Origin: JABURQ01 sp029243145
GTDB taxonomy: Bacteria > Planctomycetota > Planctomycetia > Planctomycetales > Planctomycetaceae
Length of the DNA: 64,000 bases
Assembly (NCBI GenBank): GCA_965660145.1
Contig: CBFHYX010000001.1
Span: 62,001 to 126,000 of the forward strand
Direction of reading: 5' to 3'
The notes below the pieces were generated by a model. It was not told the origin of the DNA and searched no databases. It was given only the letters and a program-made list of their open reading frames with translations. How positions within the stretch are numbered: the stretch's first letter is position 1; each line of letters begins with the position of its first letter. This document shows, piece after piece, positions 23,405-32,158 of this stretch. Position numbers and translations under genes: made by a program.

Positions 23405-25330
23405 TTACGGCGTCTCTGGTTCGGGCGGATTCTCCAGCAGTTCTTTCACCGATGCGGCAAACTGATCGACCACACCCTGCCCGCCTCCGATATATAGTCG
23501 GGCGACATTTCCATTCTGGTCGACAAGGACTAATTGTGGGATTGAATCGACCTGATATCGTCGAGCAATGGCACCATCGATGTCCATTGCGACTTTGGCG
23601 GAAAACTGATGGCGTTCCAGGACATCTCGCACCTGTTCGGGACGTTCTTCCAGATTGACTGAAATCATCTCCACTTTTTCCGGGTCAAACTGCTTCATCG
23701 CTTCTTCCATCAGAGGCATCGTCAAGATACAGGGACCACACCACGTTGCCCAGAAATCGAGAGCGATGATTTTTCCCTTTTGCTCTGACAAAACAAAGGA
23801 CTCACCTCGAAGCAATTCGAGTTGAAAGTCGGGGGCAGGTTTTCCAACGAAGGAAGACGCCAATCCATCATCAGCGCTCCCTCCTGCTGTTGCCGTCAAG
23901 TAGAGCGGTTCTGGAGCGGGCGTTAACACCCATTGGTGAAACGGTAACTCGCGTGCCGCGTCCTGGATTCCTTCGCCGAACGCAATTTCGGCGGCTGAAG
24001 AAATTAGATAGCTGCAGCGACCAATGACATCGCTATGACCGACAATCCGAGTGGTGGTCACTTCGCCGGGAGAAAAAGTTGACCGGTTACCATCTGCAAA
24101 AATAACTTGAACATCGTGAATGGTTTTTGGCTCTCTGGCGATCGGTTTCTCTGCGACTAATGGAGCATCAGTGGCTGCTAAGTTTTCTTTCATCGTTTTT
24201 AACAAGATATCCGGGTGTAGCCAAATGATATGCGAGACACGAGTTGAGGGCATGTCCATCTCGGTGAGATGGACTTCGACTTTCATCTGCTCGCTGGAAT
24301 AATTCATCAACCGACAGCGCAAGAAATCTCCTTCGGGTGAATAAAGTAAATGTGTTGGTGGAGAGGACTTTTGATTGCGGGGAAGAGTCAGGAGACGCGC
24401 TTTCTTTTCGTCATCCAGTTTGAGTTTTTTGGTGGATTTCTGGAGGACGAGTGCTTTGATTTTGTTATGAGGAATGAGGTTCACTTCTACGGAATCACTG
24501 GAAATGTGAACGCCGAGTTCATCAATCGAGACAACCCGACAAGGAAGCATGTCTCCACTCATTAAATGCAGACTGTGCATCTGATTTGTTTGGGGGGGAT
24601 TGACTGGACGAACAGTTTCCGCTTTTTTCAAAAACAGTTTCCCGAAATTTGCGAACAGATTATTTGGCTGACGGATTTGCCTCACTTGTGGCTGTGATTC
24701 TTTGACCTCTGGTGTTGGCGGTTTTCGTTCCACATAAATCACTCGGCCCGAAGCAGAATGCTGGAGAGGGCTGGATGTGCGACTAAATTGAGGCTTCCAA
24801 TTCAGACAACTGTTGCCTTCCTCGCTAGCACCTGGAATGAGACTGCCTTCTATTTTGTGGTTGGTCATCTCCAATCGACCATTGCGTGCTGAGTCAGAGT
24901 TTTTAGAGGGAATACTATTCTGTTTTTGCACAACAATGGATTGAATACAGGTGCGCGGTATTGTGATAGGTTCGAGACAAATGGGCGATTTGAGCACTAA
25001 TTGTCGAGAATCGACCGACTGTAATTCTCCCGAGAGCCGGCTGCGATCATGCAGGACAACCAACATCGTCGAGAGAGTCTGCTGGTTTTGAGAAGTCGGG
25101 AATTCAGCCGCAACAATTTGTTCGAAAGGAATTTTGTGTTCGGTATCTTCACTGACGATTGTCATTTCACGAGTTGTCGATTGAAGCGTTTTCAAATTTC
25201 CTTGAAGAATCGAATCATCATTCAGGCGAAAGCGAGACGCTTCTGCGTCTTCGGTGAGTGGTAACCGACCATCCCAACGCATCACTCTCAATTGCGAAAG
25301 ATGTGTTTTTCCAAAATGACTGGCAAACAT
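23405..25330 (-). CDS. Large protein with a C-terminal TlpA/AhpC-like thioredoxin domain, 5' end damaged
   Basis: The last ~140 residues form a thioredoxin-like domain with FWATWCGPC (redox Cys531 and Cys534), IPQLVLVDQNG and GGGQGVVDQF, as in TlpA/ResA-type disulfide reductases. The first ~490 residues are beta-rich repeats with patterns such as DDSILQGNLKTLQS, EHKIPFEQIVAAEFP and DRSRLSGELQSVDS, seen in planctomycete secreted proteins. The first usable ATG is 25330, yet this gives no signal peptide, although the domain type is usually exported. The same frame is open and protein-like up to about 25456, and a related frame continues further. So the start is probably lost or frameshifted. The upstream serine hydrolase gene ends just before. 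Confidence 0.75.
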   Translation of the reverse strand: MFASHFGKTHLSQLRVMRWDGRLPLTEDAEASRFRLNDDSILQGNLKTLQSTTREMTIVSEDTEHKIPFEQIVAAEFPTSQNQQTLSTMLVVLHDRSRLSGELQSVDSRQLVLKSPICLEPITIPRTCIQSIVVQKQNSIPSKNSDSARNGRLEMTNHKIEGSLIPGASEEGNSCLNWKPQFSRTSSPLQHSASGRVIYVERKPPTPEVKESQPQVRQIRQPNNLFANFGKLFLKKAETVRPVNPPQTNQMHSLHLMSGDMLPCRVVSIDELGVHISSDSVEVNLIPHNKIKALVLQKSTKKLKLDDEKKARLLTLPRNQKSSPPTHLLYSPEGDFLRCRLMNYSSEQMKVEVHLTEMDMPSTRVSHIIWLHPDILLKTMKENLAATDAPLVAEKPIAREPKTIHDVQVIFADGNRSTFSPGEVTTTRIVGHSDVIGRCSYLISSAAEIAFGEGIQDAARELPFHQWVLTPAPEPLYLTATAGGSADDGLASSFVGKPAPDFQLELLRGESFVLSEQKGKIIALDFWATWCGPCILTMPLMEEAMKQFDPEKVEMISVNLEERPEQVRDVLERHQFSAKVAMDIDGAIARRYQVDSIPQLVLVDQNGNVARLYIGGGQGVVDQFAASVKELLENPPEPETP

Positions 25331-25550
25331 GATCCCGGTGGTCTGTTTCCAAAGCTCTTTATCTTCGAGCGGCGGAAGAGAAGCTTTGGCGAGTAAAGTT
25401 CCACTGGAATCGTAAACTTGAATCGATTCATTGCTGCGATCAAGCGAATCTTTTTGTCAGATTTCGACAATTTGTAGACCGGCTCAATCGCGGCAATGTT
25501 TTCTCGCTCATTTTCTGAAAAGAAATTGTAGATCGATATAACTTTCTCAT
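25331..25550 (-). other. Shifted remnant of the TlpA-like gene's 5' part
   Basis: Between the serine hydrolase stop (25547) and the ATG at 25330 the coding sense changes frame. Frame one, up to 25456, reads DSLDRSNESIQVYDSSGTLL and on to ...KELWKQTTGIMF, continuous with the TlpA-like protein. Before it, another frame reads NIAAIEPVYKLSKSDKK. The two meet at a run of five A's (about 25451-25455 on the plus strand as T's), a typical place for an indel. No signal peptide is found in any frame. An ATGA overlap at 25547-25550 suggests the original gene may have started there. Confidence 0.5.
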
Positions 25551-26872
25551 CTTGGCCAAGCGGTGACTTGGTCGGCGGCATTGTGCAGCAGTTGATCGAT
25601 GGCGAGCCCTAGATGTTTTGAAGAAGGACTGACTCGTGTATTGATCAACGCGACGAAATTCTTGCCGTCGTGTCGACGGATCATAATGGTGGCGGTTCCC
25701 GGCAGCGAACCGCTATGCCATTGATTCAGGCGTCCGTTGCGGAGAACACGATTGCTCCACCCAAGTGAATAATAGACATCTTTGGGTGAGCCATCTTCTT
25801 CATGTCCGGCCAAACCAGCCGGACGCGCAGACATGATTTTGATGCTTTTACGAGAAAGAATCGGGCAATGATCGGGGTCAGCAAAAGCGGCAGCGAACTT
25901 TGCCAGATCTTCTGCAGATGCAATCCATCCGCCGTGAGCATCCATCGCTTCCAAATACCAGCCACCATATTGTGACGGAATTTCTTCATTCAGGTCTTCC
26001 GCGAAGACCGACTTGTCGGTTTCCGGGTGGTAATAGTGAACTTCGTTTTGAGATCGGTCAGCTAGACGCGTCTTTCCGATCTTCATGGTGGTGATTCCCA
26101 AGGGAGCCAACACATGCTTTTTAACATACGACTCGTAAGTCTGATCGGTCAGTTTTTCGATCACACGCCCTAACAAACAATAGCCGAAGTTCGAATACGC
26201 GTAGCGTTCCCCTGGGTCGAAATCGAGTCTCTGAGAGAACATTGCCTTGATGATGGCAGCCTGATTCGCGGGAGGCTTCATACCGTTCTGTTGAGCAAAA
26301 CGGACTGGTTGAAACATGGCATCAAAGGACTTGTTTCGATCCCAGCCGCCTCGGTGTTCGAGCAGATGGCGGATTGTAATTTGATTCCACCGTGGATCGA
26401 AATTGTCTCCGGCTTGAGTGATTTGAATTTGAGTGTCGAGCACGTCAACCAACTTATCATCGAGAGCCAGTTTCTGCTGTTCGATCAATTGCAGGATGGC
26501 GACGGCGGTAATCGGCTTCGAGAGACTGGCAATTCGAAACAGACTTGTTGGCTGGACCGTTTCTTTGCTGTTGAGGTCAGCGTATCCATAGCCGCGTGAG
26601 AAAGCGATTTTTCCCTGATTGGTGACGGCGATGGAGAGTCCTGGAACGCAGTGTTTCTTCATAAATTCTGAGATGAGACGGTCGTAACTTTCAAAACGCG
26701 GATCGTTATTTCCAGATCGAACCCGATGAGAGCCAGTTTGCCCATCATCACCACAACCATTTTTGGTGAATTCAGATTGAGTGCCTGGATTTTCAACAGC
26801 ATCCACAAAGCGATGACAATTCATGATGCAGAAGGAAAAAATCATTCCCAGAAAAAGCCACAAATACTTCAT
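25547..26872 (-). CDS. Exported class C beta-lactamase-like serine hydrolase
   Basis: A 441-residue member of the beta-lactamase/penicillin-binding-like family (PF00144 type), which includes esterases and D-peptidases. The three active-site elements are in order: SLSK (Ser116, Lys119), YSN (226-228) and HSGSLPG near residue 375 in place of KTG. The N-terminus (YLWLFLGMIFSFCIMNC) is a signal peptide, possibly a lipoprotein one. I use ATG at 26872, with GGAG eight bases before it; a GTG lies nine bases earlier. The TGA stop overlaps an ATG of the next, damaged gene. Target could be peptidoglycan peptides or esters; sequence does not decide. Confidence 0.9.
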   Translation of the reverse strand: MKYLWLFLGMIFSFCIMNCHRFVDAVENPGTQSEFTKNGCGDDGQTGSHRVRSGNNDPRFESYDRLISEFMKKHCVPGLSIAVTNQGKIAFSRGYGYADLNSKETVQPTSLFRIASLSKPITAVAILQLIEQQKLALDDKLVDVLDTQIQITQAGDNFDPRWNQITIRHLLEHRGGWDRNKSFDAMFQPVRFAQQNGMKPPANQAAIIKAMFSQRLDFDPGERYAYSNFGYCLLGRVIEKLTDQTYESYVKKHVLAPLGITTMKIGKTRLADRSQNEVHYYHPETDKSVFAEDLNEEIPSQYGGWYLEAMDAHGGWIASAEDLAKFAAAFADPDHCPILSRKSIKIMSARPAGLAGHEEDGSPKDVYYSLGWSNRVLRNGRLNQWHSGSLPGTATIMIRRHDGKNFVALINTRVSPSSKHLGLAIDQLLHNAADQVTAWPR

Positions 26873-27093
26873 CAGACTCACTCCGAAAGAGATTACTTGA
26901 GAGACTTAGTTTCGATTCTAATGGTCGCACCCTCCCCACTTCCACGACCATTTCAGAATCAGCGTGTCGTCGCGTTGCGTTCGGATGAAATACGCCTGTT
27001 TGGAACGCTTTGCTATAATCGTTCGTGCGTATCTTGATAACTCTGTTAAGATGGTATTCCTCACGATGATCACACATTCTTGTCTTTGTTGAA

Positions 27094-27999
27094 ATGAACC
27101 ACGCGATGAATGAGTTATGCGACCAATTATTAGTCAGCCGTCGAGCGATTCTGAAACAAGGAACTCTGTTCCTGTTTGCCGGTGCGGTGAACTCTGTTGA
27201 TTCATTATTGGGAGCAGACCCCTCCGACAATCTCAAGGTTGGGCTTGTCACCGATATGCATTATGCCGACAAACCAACTCGTGGTAGCCGTCACTATCGT
27301 GAAACGCTTGAGAAGCTCGAAGCTGCCGCGATTCATTTTGAAAAGGCAACCCCCCACTTCATTGCCGAGTTGGGAGACTTCATCGACGCGGCAGATTCTG
27401 TCGAAGTCGAACAGAGATATTTGAAAACCATCAATAAACAGTTTGCTCCCATTTGTAAGGAACGTCATTACGTCCTCGGTAATCATTGTGTTGACACTTT
27501 GACCAAACAAGAATTTCTTGGCGGTGTCGAACAGAAGAAATCGTATTATTCATTTGACCGAGCGGGGATTCATTTTGTTGTGCTCGATTCGTGTTTCCGC
27601 TCTGATGGAAAACCGTATCAACGCAAAAATTTCCAATGGACGGATGCCAATATCCCGCCGGCTGAATTGGAATGGCTTGCTGACGACTTGAAAGACAACG
27701 ACAAACCGACAATCGTTTTTGCGCACCAACGGTTGGACGTGAGTAACAACCATGGCGTCCGTAATTGCCCCCAGGTCCGCGAAATTTTGGAAAAATCAGG
27801 GAACGTTAAAGCCGTCTTTCAGGGACACAGCCATCAGAATGATCTGAAAGAAATCGGCGGGATTCATTACTGCACGCTGGTGGCCATGGTGGAAGGTTCG
27901 GGCGAAGAAAATTCCGCCTACACGATGATGACGGTCGCTAAAAATGGCAGTATCGCGATCGATGGGTTTATCAAACAGAAAAGTTACAAGTGGCCATGA
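27094..27999 (+). CDS. Exported metallophosphoesterase (calcineurin-like)
   Basis: The product has the motif series of calcineurin-like phosphoesterases: DMH (Asp54, His56), GDFID (Gly94-Asp95), GNHC (Asn130, His131), a late conserved HQR(L) and GHSHQND near the end, which together bind two metal ions. The N-terminus has SRRAILKQG followed by a hydrophobic stretch, a twin-arginine signal, so it is likely folded before export. Length is 301 residues. The substrate is unknown; cyclic nucleotide, phospholipid or phosphomonoester hydrolysis are possible. An internal ATG at 27106 is a second start option. It is convergent with the WD40 gene. Confidence 0.88.
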   Translation: MNHAMNELCDQLLVSRRAILKQGTLFLFAGAVNSVDSLLGADPSDNLKVGLVTDMHYADKPTRGSRHYRETLEKLEAAAIHFEKATPHFIAELGDFIDAADSVEVEQRYLKTINKQFAPICKERHYVLGNHCVDTLTKQEFLGGVEQKKSYYSFDRAGIHFVVLDSCFRSDGKPYQRKNFQWTDANIPPAELEWLADDLKDNDKPTIVFAHQRLDVSNNHGVRNCPQVREILEKSGNVKAVFQGHSHQNDLKEIGGIHYCTLVAMVEGSGEENSAYTMMTVAKNGSIAIDGFIKQKSYKWP

Positions 28000-28026
28000 G
28001 GATGGTAGGTAGATGTTTGAAGTGCC

Positions 28027-29022
28027 TCACGATTTCGCTTTTGCGTCCATCTTGTAAGTACGCAGGTGCCCGTCGGAGTGAGCCACTGCGAGATGTAGCC
28101 CATCTGTAGCAAGATCAAGATCACGGCCATCACGAGCCAATTTCAGTGAACTGAATTCTTCCGCACCGTCGGGCTTCCAGAACATCAAGTATCCGCCTCG
28201 TCCACCGATTGCCGCGATGTGGAGACCGCTCGGATGTATCTTAACTCCCCAAGCGACACCTTGAACTATTTTCGCCGTGAGATGTTCGATCTGTTGTTTC
28301 CCGGCTTCCCAATCGAAGACCACGACTGACGGATTACCGATTCCCGCAAAGGCATTCGAGACATTGGTGATTCCGCTCACGGCAATATGCTTGCCGTCAT
28401 GGCTGAATGTCATACTGCGAAAACCTCCGATGATTGCTTTGAAAGTTTTGTCGTACTTTTGGAGAGACTCGGCTTTCCAGGATCGTGCCTGTTTCCCCGA
28501 GGCAACTTCCCAATCGATCAACTGACACGTTAAGTCGCCCGTGGCAAGATGTGTTCCGTCGGGATGAAACGCGACGTTATAGATGTGCGATTCATGACCT
28601 TTCATTTCACGAACGAGAGTTCCGTCTGTGAAATTCCACAAGCGGACTACCATATCGTTCCCAACAGTCGCGACTAGCGAATCATCGGGACTGATGGCAA
28701 CGGCACGCACCCAGCCGTGATGCGCATCGATAACACGAATCGGTTTCGGGCTATCACCATCGGTTGGCCACCAAATCAACCGTCCATCAAACCCAGCGGT
28801 AATGAGTGTTTTTCCGGTCGAATCAAATGCCATCCCCCGCACCCAGGTTTTCTCGGGGAAGACGTATTCGACTTTGGCTTTGGTTGCGAGATCGTATCGC
28901 CAGACGCTGTAATCCTGGGCACCAATAAACACGGTGTTCGGTGAACCGGGTTGATATCGGCAGGAAATCAGCGGGCTTTTGTGATCGAGATCGTGGACGA
29001 GGTGGGTTTTTGTGGCGTCCAT
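28027..29022 (-). CDS. WD40-repeat protein
   Basis: The 331-residue protein is made of WD40-type repeats forming a single beta-propeller. Repeat ends such as DYSVWRYDL, DGRLIWWP, DMVVRLWNF and DGHLRTYKM recur at about 40-residue steps, with GH dipeptides (KGHESHIYNVAFHPDGTH). There is no signal peptide. In planctomycetes such genes commonly end operons of DUF1549/DUF1553, DUF1501 and PPC-domain genes, exactly the order here. It lies 87 bases after the PPC-domain gene on the same strand. A scaffold role is the general expectation; partner unknown. Confidence 0.88.
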   Translation of the reverse strand: MDATKTHLVHDLDHKSPLISCRYQPGSPNTVFIGAQDYSVWRYDLATKAKVEYVFPEKTWVRGMAFDSTGKTLITAGFDGRLIWWPTDGDSPKPIRVIDAHHGWVRAVAISPDDSLVATVGNDMVVRLWNFTDGTLVREMKGHESHIYNVAFHPDGTHLATGDLTCQLIDWEVASGKQARSWKAESLQKYDKTFKAIIGGFRSMTFSHDGKHIAVSGITNVSNAFAGIGNPSVVVFDWEAGKQQIEHLTAKIVQGVAWGVKIHPSGLHIAAIGGRGGYLMFWKPDGAEEFSSLKLARDGRDLDLATDGLHLAVAHSDGHLRTYKMDAKAKS

Positions 29023-29109
29023 GGCGGGTCTCCTGTTCGGAGGTGGTGAGTGTTCATCATGACTCAGAGACGCATTGGAAACAACAAAGAATTTAGAAGA
29101 CCCGTTGGA

Positions 29110-30765
29110 TCACTCTGCGGGCGGTTTTTCGACCGTTTTGTCGGCAGGTTTTTTGATCACCGTCAACCAGATGAGATCCGATTTTCCCGCGGCTTGGTTA
29201 ACTGCGGGTGTCGCGGAAGTTGTAACGGGCGCATCCCCTTTCGAGGTGGAGACGATACGAATCGGTCCCGAAAATGATTCCACTTCGCCTCGTTCCAACT
29301 TCAGAGTCACTTTTTTAGCAGAATCCCCTTTCGGTTCCGAAACAACGACGGCTGATGTCACACCTTCTGGCAACCCTTCGATTGTCACGTCGATCGCGTC
29401 GTTAAAACCTTTGTCACGATTCACGATGACCGGGATTTCTAACGGCTTGTCATCTGCTTTCAGTTCGTAATGATCTTGAGCGACTCCAAGCGAATAGCTA
29501 GCGGCTTCAGGTGGTTTGATCGACAGACGATAGTAATGACGCTCGCTGCCATGTTCAAATCGGTCGCGGATTGCCACGATCAAAGGGCCATCGACTTTTG
29601 GTGTGTAAGTCACTTCGCTGTCGTATTTATCGCGTGCCAGATCGTCAACTTCCGTCAATTGTTTGCCGTCCAAGTCTGTCAGTCTCAGGACGGAATCGAG
29701 TTGGGAACCGATGGACCGGGCATCAGCGTGAAGAACCATCGCGACTCCCTTTTTCCCTTCGATACGAAAAGCATCAATTTCACCCGTTGCAAGAATCTGA
29801 CCACTGATCATGACCGGAATGTGATCGATCAATGTTTCCGATTTCGGTTCGATCATCACGGGATGTGCGACCACTTCCAGCGGAACGTCATTGGCGGATT
29901 GATCGACTAAGTATGGCGTCGAACCTATTTCCGTGAGTGCGGGAATCTTGATCGGTGTACCGGGGAGATTCCAACCGACGGCTTGTGCGGTTGTGTCGAC
30001 ACCCGCTGTTACGGCCAAAGGTTGCAGATGATCGACAAACGGCCCGGTCGTGATGGTGATACGATAGATCCAATCCGCACCCCCTGAAAAACGGATGGTA
30101 CTGTTTGGGGTCGCAGGAAATCCGAATGTTCGCAGATAATAAGTCCCCGATTCGGGAACTTCGTAGGCAATCAGCGGATCGTTACCGCGATCATCATCGT
30201 TCTGTGTGATCACGAAACCGTCCGCAGAAACAACTTGCATCACGGCATCCATAGGAGAACCGAGCAGACGATTTGCGGTCATCTCGGCGACCAGTGTTTG
30301 TCCCTTTTGCAGCGAAAGAGCATAGGTATCAACGTCGCCGCTCTTATTGAGAGCACCGTTGAGAGTCACCGGCAGCGATTCGATTTTCTGTGCGGTGGAA
30401 AGTTGTTCGTTTTGTTCCGTTTCAGGGATCTCGGGAATCACGCCGATTACAAAAGGCCGTAAAGACGAGGCTCCTTTCGCGTTAGTGATTCGCAAGAGTG
30501 CCATGCCGGGAGTTGCCGATGCCGGGATGGTGAGCGAAAAGGTCTTGTCGGGTTTCTCGGGAAACGTGGCCGTCAGTTCGGGACGATTACTCCAAAAGGA
30601 AAGAGGAGGAGTTCCCAGTTTTCCTTGGACGGTCACTTCGACAGTTTCTCCGCGCTGACCACCCGCAGGAGATAACGCCGTGATGGCTGGTGCTTCCGCC
30701 GAGAGGATGCCTGGAAGAAGCCCGAAGCATATGGTGACGATCTGTAGCGTGCCACGCACTCTCAT
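29110..30765 (-). CDS. Exported protein with PPC-type domains
   Basis: The 551-residue protein has a signal peptide (ITICFGLLPGILSA-like, ending near residue 23) and beta-sandwich domains. The opening LSPAGGQRGETVEVTVQG resembles an IPT/TIG fold. Two stretches look like bacterial pre-peptidase C-terminal (PPC) domains, with markers GDVDTYALSLQKGQTL, ...ESGTYYLRTFG and GEIDAFRIEGKKGVAM. No catalytic motif is visible. The ATG overlaps the stop of the DUF1501 gene (ATGA at 30762-30765), so translation is coupled and the proteins may form one complex. Its natural partner set is the upstream DUF1501 and DUF1549/DUF1553 proteins. Confidence 0.85.
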   Translation of the reverse strand: MRVRGTLQIVTICFGLLPGILSAEAPAITALSPAGGQRGETVEVTVQGKLGTPPLSFWSNRPELTATFPEKPDKTFSLTIPASATPGMALLRITNAKGASSLRPFVIGVIPEIPETEQNEQLSTAQKIESLPVTLNGALNKSGDVDTYALSLQKGQTLVAEMTANRLLGSPMDAVMQVVSADGFVITQNDDDRGNDPLIAYEVPESGTYYLRTFGFPATPNSTIRFSGGADWIYRITITTGPFVDHLQPLAVTAGVDTTAQAVGWNLPGTPIKIPALTEIGSTPYLVDQSANDVPLEVVAHPVMIEPKSETLIDHIPVMISGQILATGEIDAFRIEGKKGVAMVLHADARSIGSQLDSVLRLTDLDGKQLTEVDDLARDKYDSEVTYTPKVDGPLIVAIRDRFEHGSERHYYRLSIKPPEAASYSLGVAQDHYELKADDKPLEIPVIVNRDKGFNDAIDVTIEGLPEGVTSAVVVSEPKGDSAKKVTLKLERGEVESFSGPIRIVSTSKGDAPVTTSATPAVNQAAGKSDLIWLTVIKKPADKTVEKPPAE

Positions 30766-32105
30766 GACATCAACTCGGGAATCAGGGTTTTATCACTCAC
30801 GAGATGTGTGGGTCGCCCCTGTTGTGTGTAATACATTTGATCCGGGTTGATGCCCATCTTTGTGTAGAGAGTGGAGGCGAAGTTTTCGGGAGAGAGCACA
30901 CGATCAACGGCCGAGTACCCTTTACGGTCGGTGGCACCGAGTGTCAAACCGCCCGGCGTTCCTGCTCCTGCCATCAAAACCGACATTGCGTTCGACCAGT
31001 GATCGCGACCGGCATCTTTGTTGATTTTGGGAGTTCGTCCAAATTCGCCCAGCAACAAAACGAGTGTTTCGTCGAGCATGCCACGCTCTTCCAGGTCTTC
31101 AATCAAGGTGGCGACCGTGTTGTCGATGGAAGGCATCCGTTTGTTGAACGCATCGAACAAGCCGCGATGATGGTCCCAGCCACCTTCATTCAAAGTGACG
31201 AACGGAACACCGGCTTCGACCAGGCGGCGTGCGAGCAAGGCTCGTTGGCCAAATGGGCTGCGACCGTATCGAGTGCGAAGTTCGCCCGATTCGCTGTGAA
31301 TGTCGAAGGCTTTCTGCGCTTCGGTCGAAGCCATCAAATCAAAACTCTGTTCGTAATATTGATCCATTGCGAGTGTCGGATCGGCAGCCGCTTTGTCTTG
31401 AATCCGCAGGAGATTGTCGACTCCTTCGCGAAGTGACTTTCGGCGGGCAAAGCGCCCATCCGTCAATTCTTTCGGCAAGGCAACATCCCGCACGCGAAAG
31501 CTATCTCTGTTGGGGTCATCGGGGACCACAAACGGTGCGTATTGAGCGCCGTGAAAATTCGGTCCCCCCGAGCGGGTCATGGAAGGAATCGAAAAGTAAG
31601 GAGGCATCCCTTTAATGGGACCACGTTCGTAAGCGACCGTTGAACCAAAGCTGGGATGAAAACTGACGAACGCACCGCAGCCGACCGGAATTCGCGGTGG
31701 AGCACCCGTCATCATATAGTGATTGCCGGCTCCATGATTCCCCTGATTGTGGCGAATCGACCGGATGATGGCGAACTTGTCCGAGATGGACGCGAGCCGT
31801 TCACAATGCTGAGAGTATCGGACTCCCGGGACTTGCGTCGGGATCGTATGAAACTCACCACGCACTTCAGAAGGTGCGTCGGGTTTTGGGTCGAAGGTTT
31901 CGTAATGCGTCGGTCCACCATCGAGCCAGATCAAAATACAGCTCTTGGCTTTCACCGGGAAGCTTCCCGACGACTCGCCCGCCAGACCTTGCATGCGGAG
32001 AACATCGGCTAAGCCGAGCCCCAACGTGCCACCCAAGCCGAGCTTGAGAGCGTTTCGGCGCGAGACACCTTCGCAGTTTCGATTGTGATTGTTTGATAAG
32101 GTCAT
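30762..32105 (-). CDS. DUF1501 family protein, Tat-exported sulfatase-like
   Basis: DUF1501 proteins are a planctomycete-rich family related to the alkaline phosphatase/sulfatase fold. The 447-residue product begins with a twin-arginine signal (SRRNALKLGLGG), then ILIWLDGGPTHYETFDPKP, RSIRHNQGNHGAGNHYMMTG and GEFGRTPKINKDAGRDHW, all hallmark segments. There is no Cys formylglycine site, so it is not a normal sulfatase. It starts 53 bases after the DUF1549/DUF1553 gene and overlaps the PPC gene, a classic operon. The family's biochemical role is unknown; export of a folded metal-dependent enzyme is a reasonable view. Confidence 0.93.
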   Translation of the reverse strand: MTLSNNHNRNCEGVSRRNALKLGLGGTLGLGLADVLRMQGLAGESSGSFPVKAKSCILIWLDGGPTHYETFDPKPDAPSEVRGEFHTIPTQVPGVRYSQHCERLASISDKFAIIRSIRHNQGNHGAGNHYMMTGAPPRIPVGCGAFVSFHPSFGSTVAYERGPIKGMPPYFSIPSMTRSGGPNFHGAQYAPFVVPDDPNRDSFRVRDVALPKELTDGRFARRKSLREGVDNLLRIQDKAAADPTLAMDQYYEQSFDLMASTEAQKAFDIHSESGELRTRYGRSPFGQRALLARRLVEAGVPFVTLNEGGWDHHRGLFDAFNKRMPSIDNTVATLIEDLEERGMLDETLVLLLGEFGRTPKINKDAGRDHWSNAMSVLMAGAGTPGGLTLGATDRKGYSAVDRVLSPENFASTLYTKMGINPDQMYYTQQGRPTHLVSDKTLIPELMS

Positions 32106-32158
32106 TTGTTTCTCCTCGGCCTCGTCACGAGAGCACTGGTTCTATGATAAGGTCCGAA

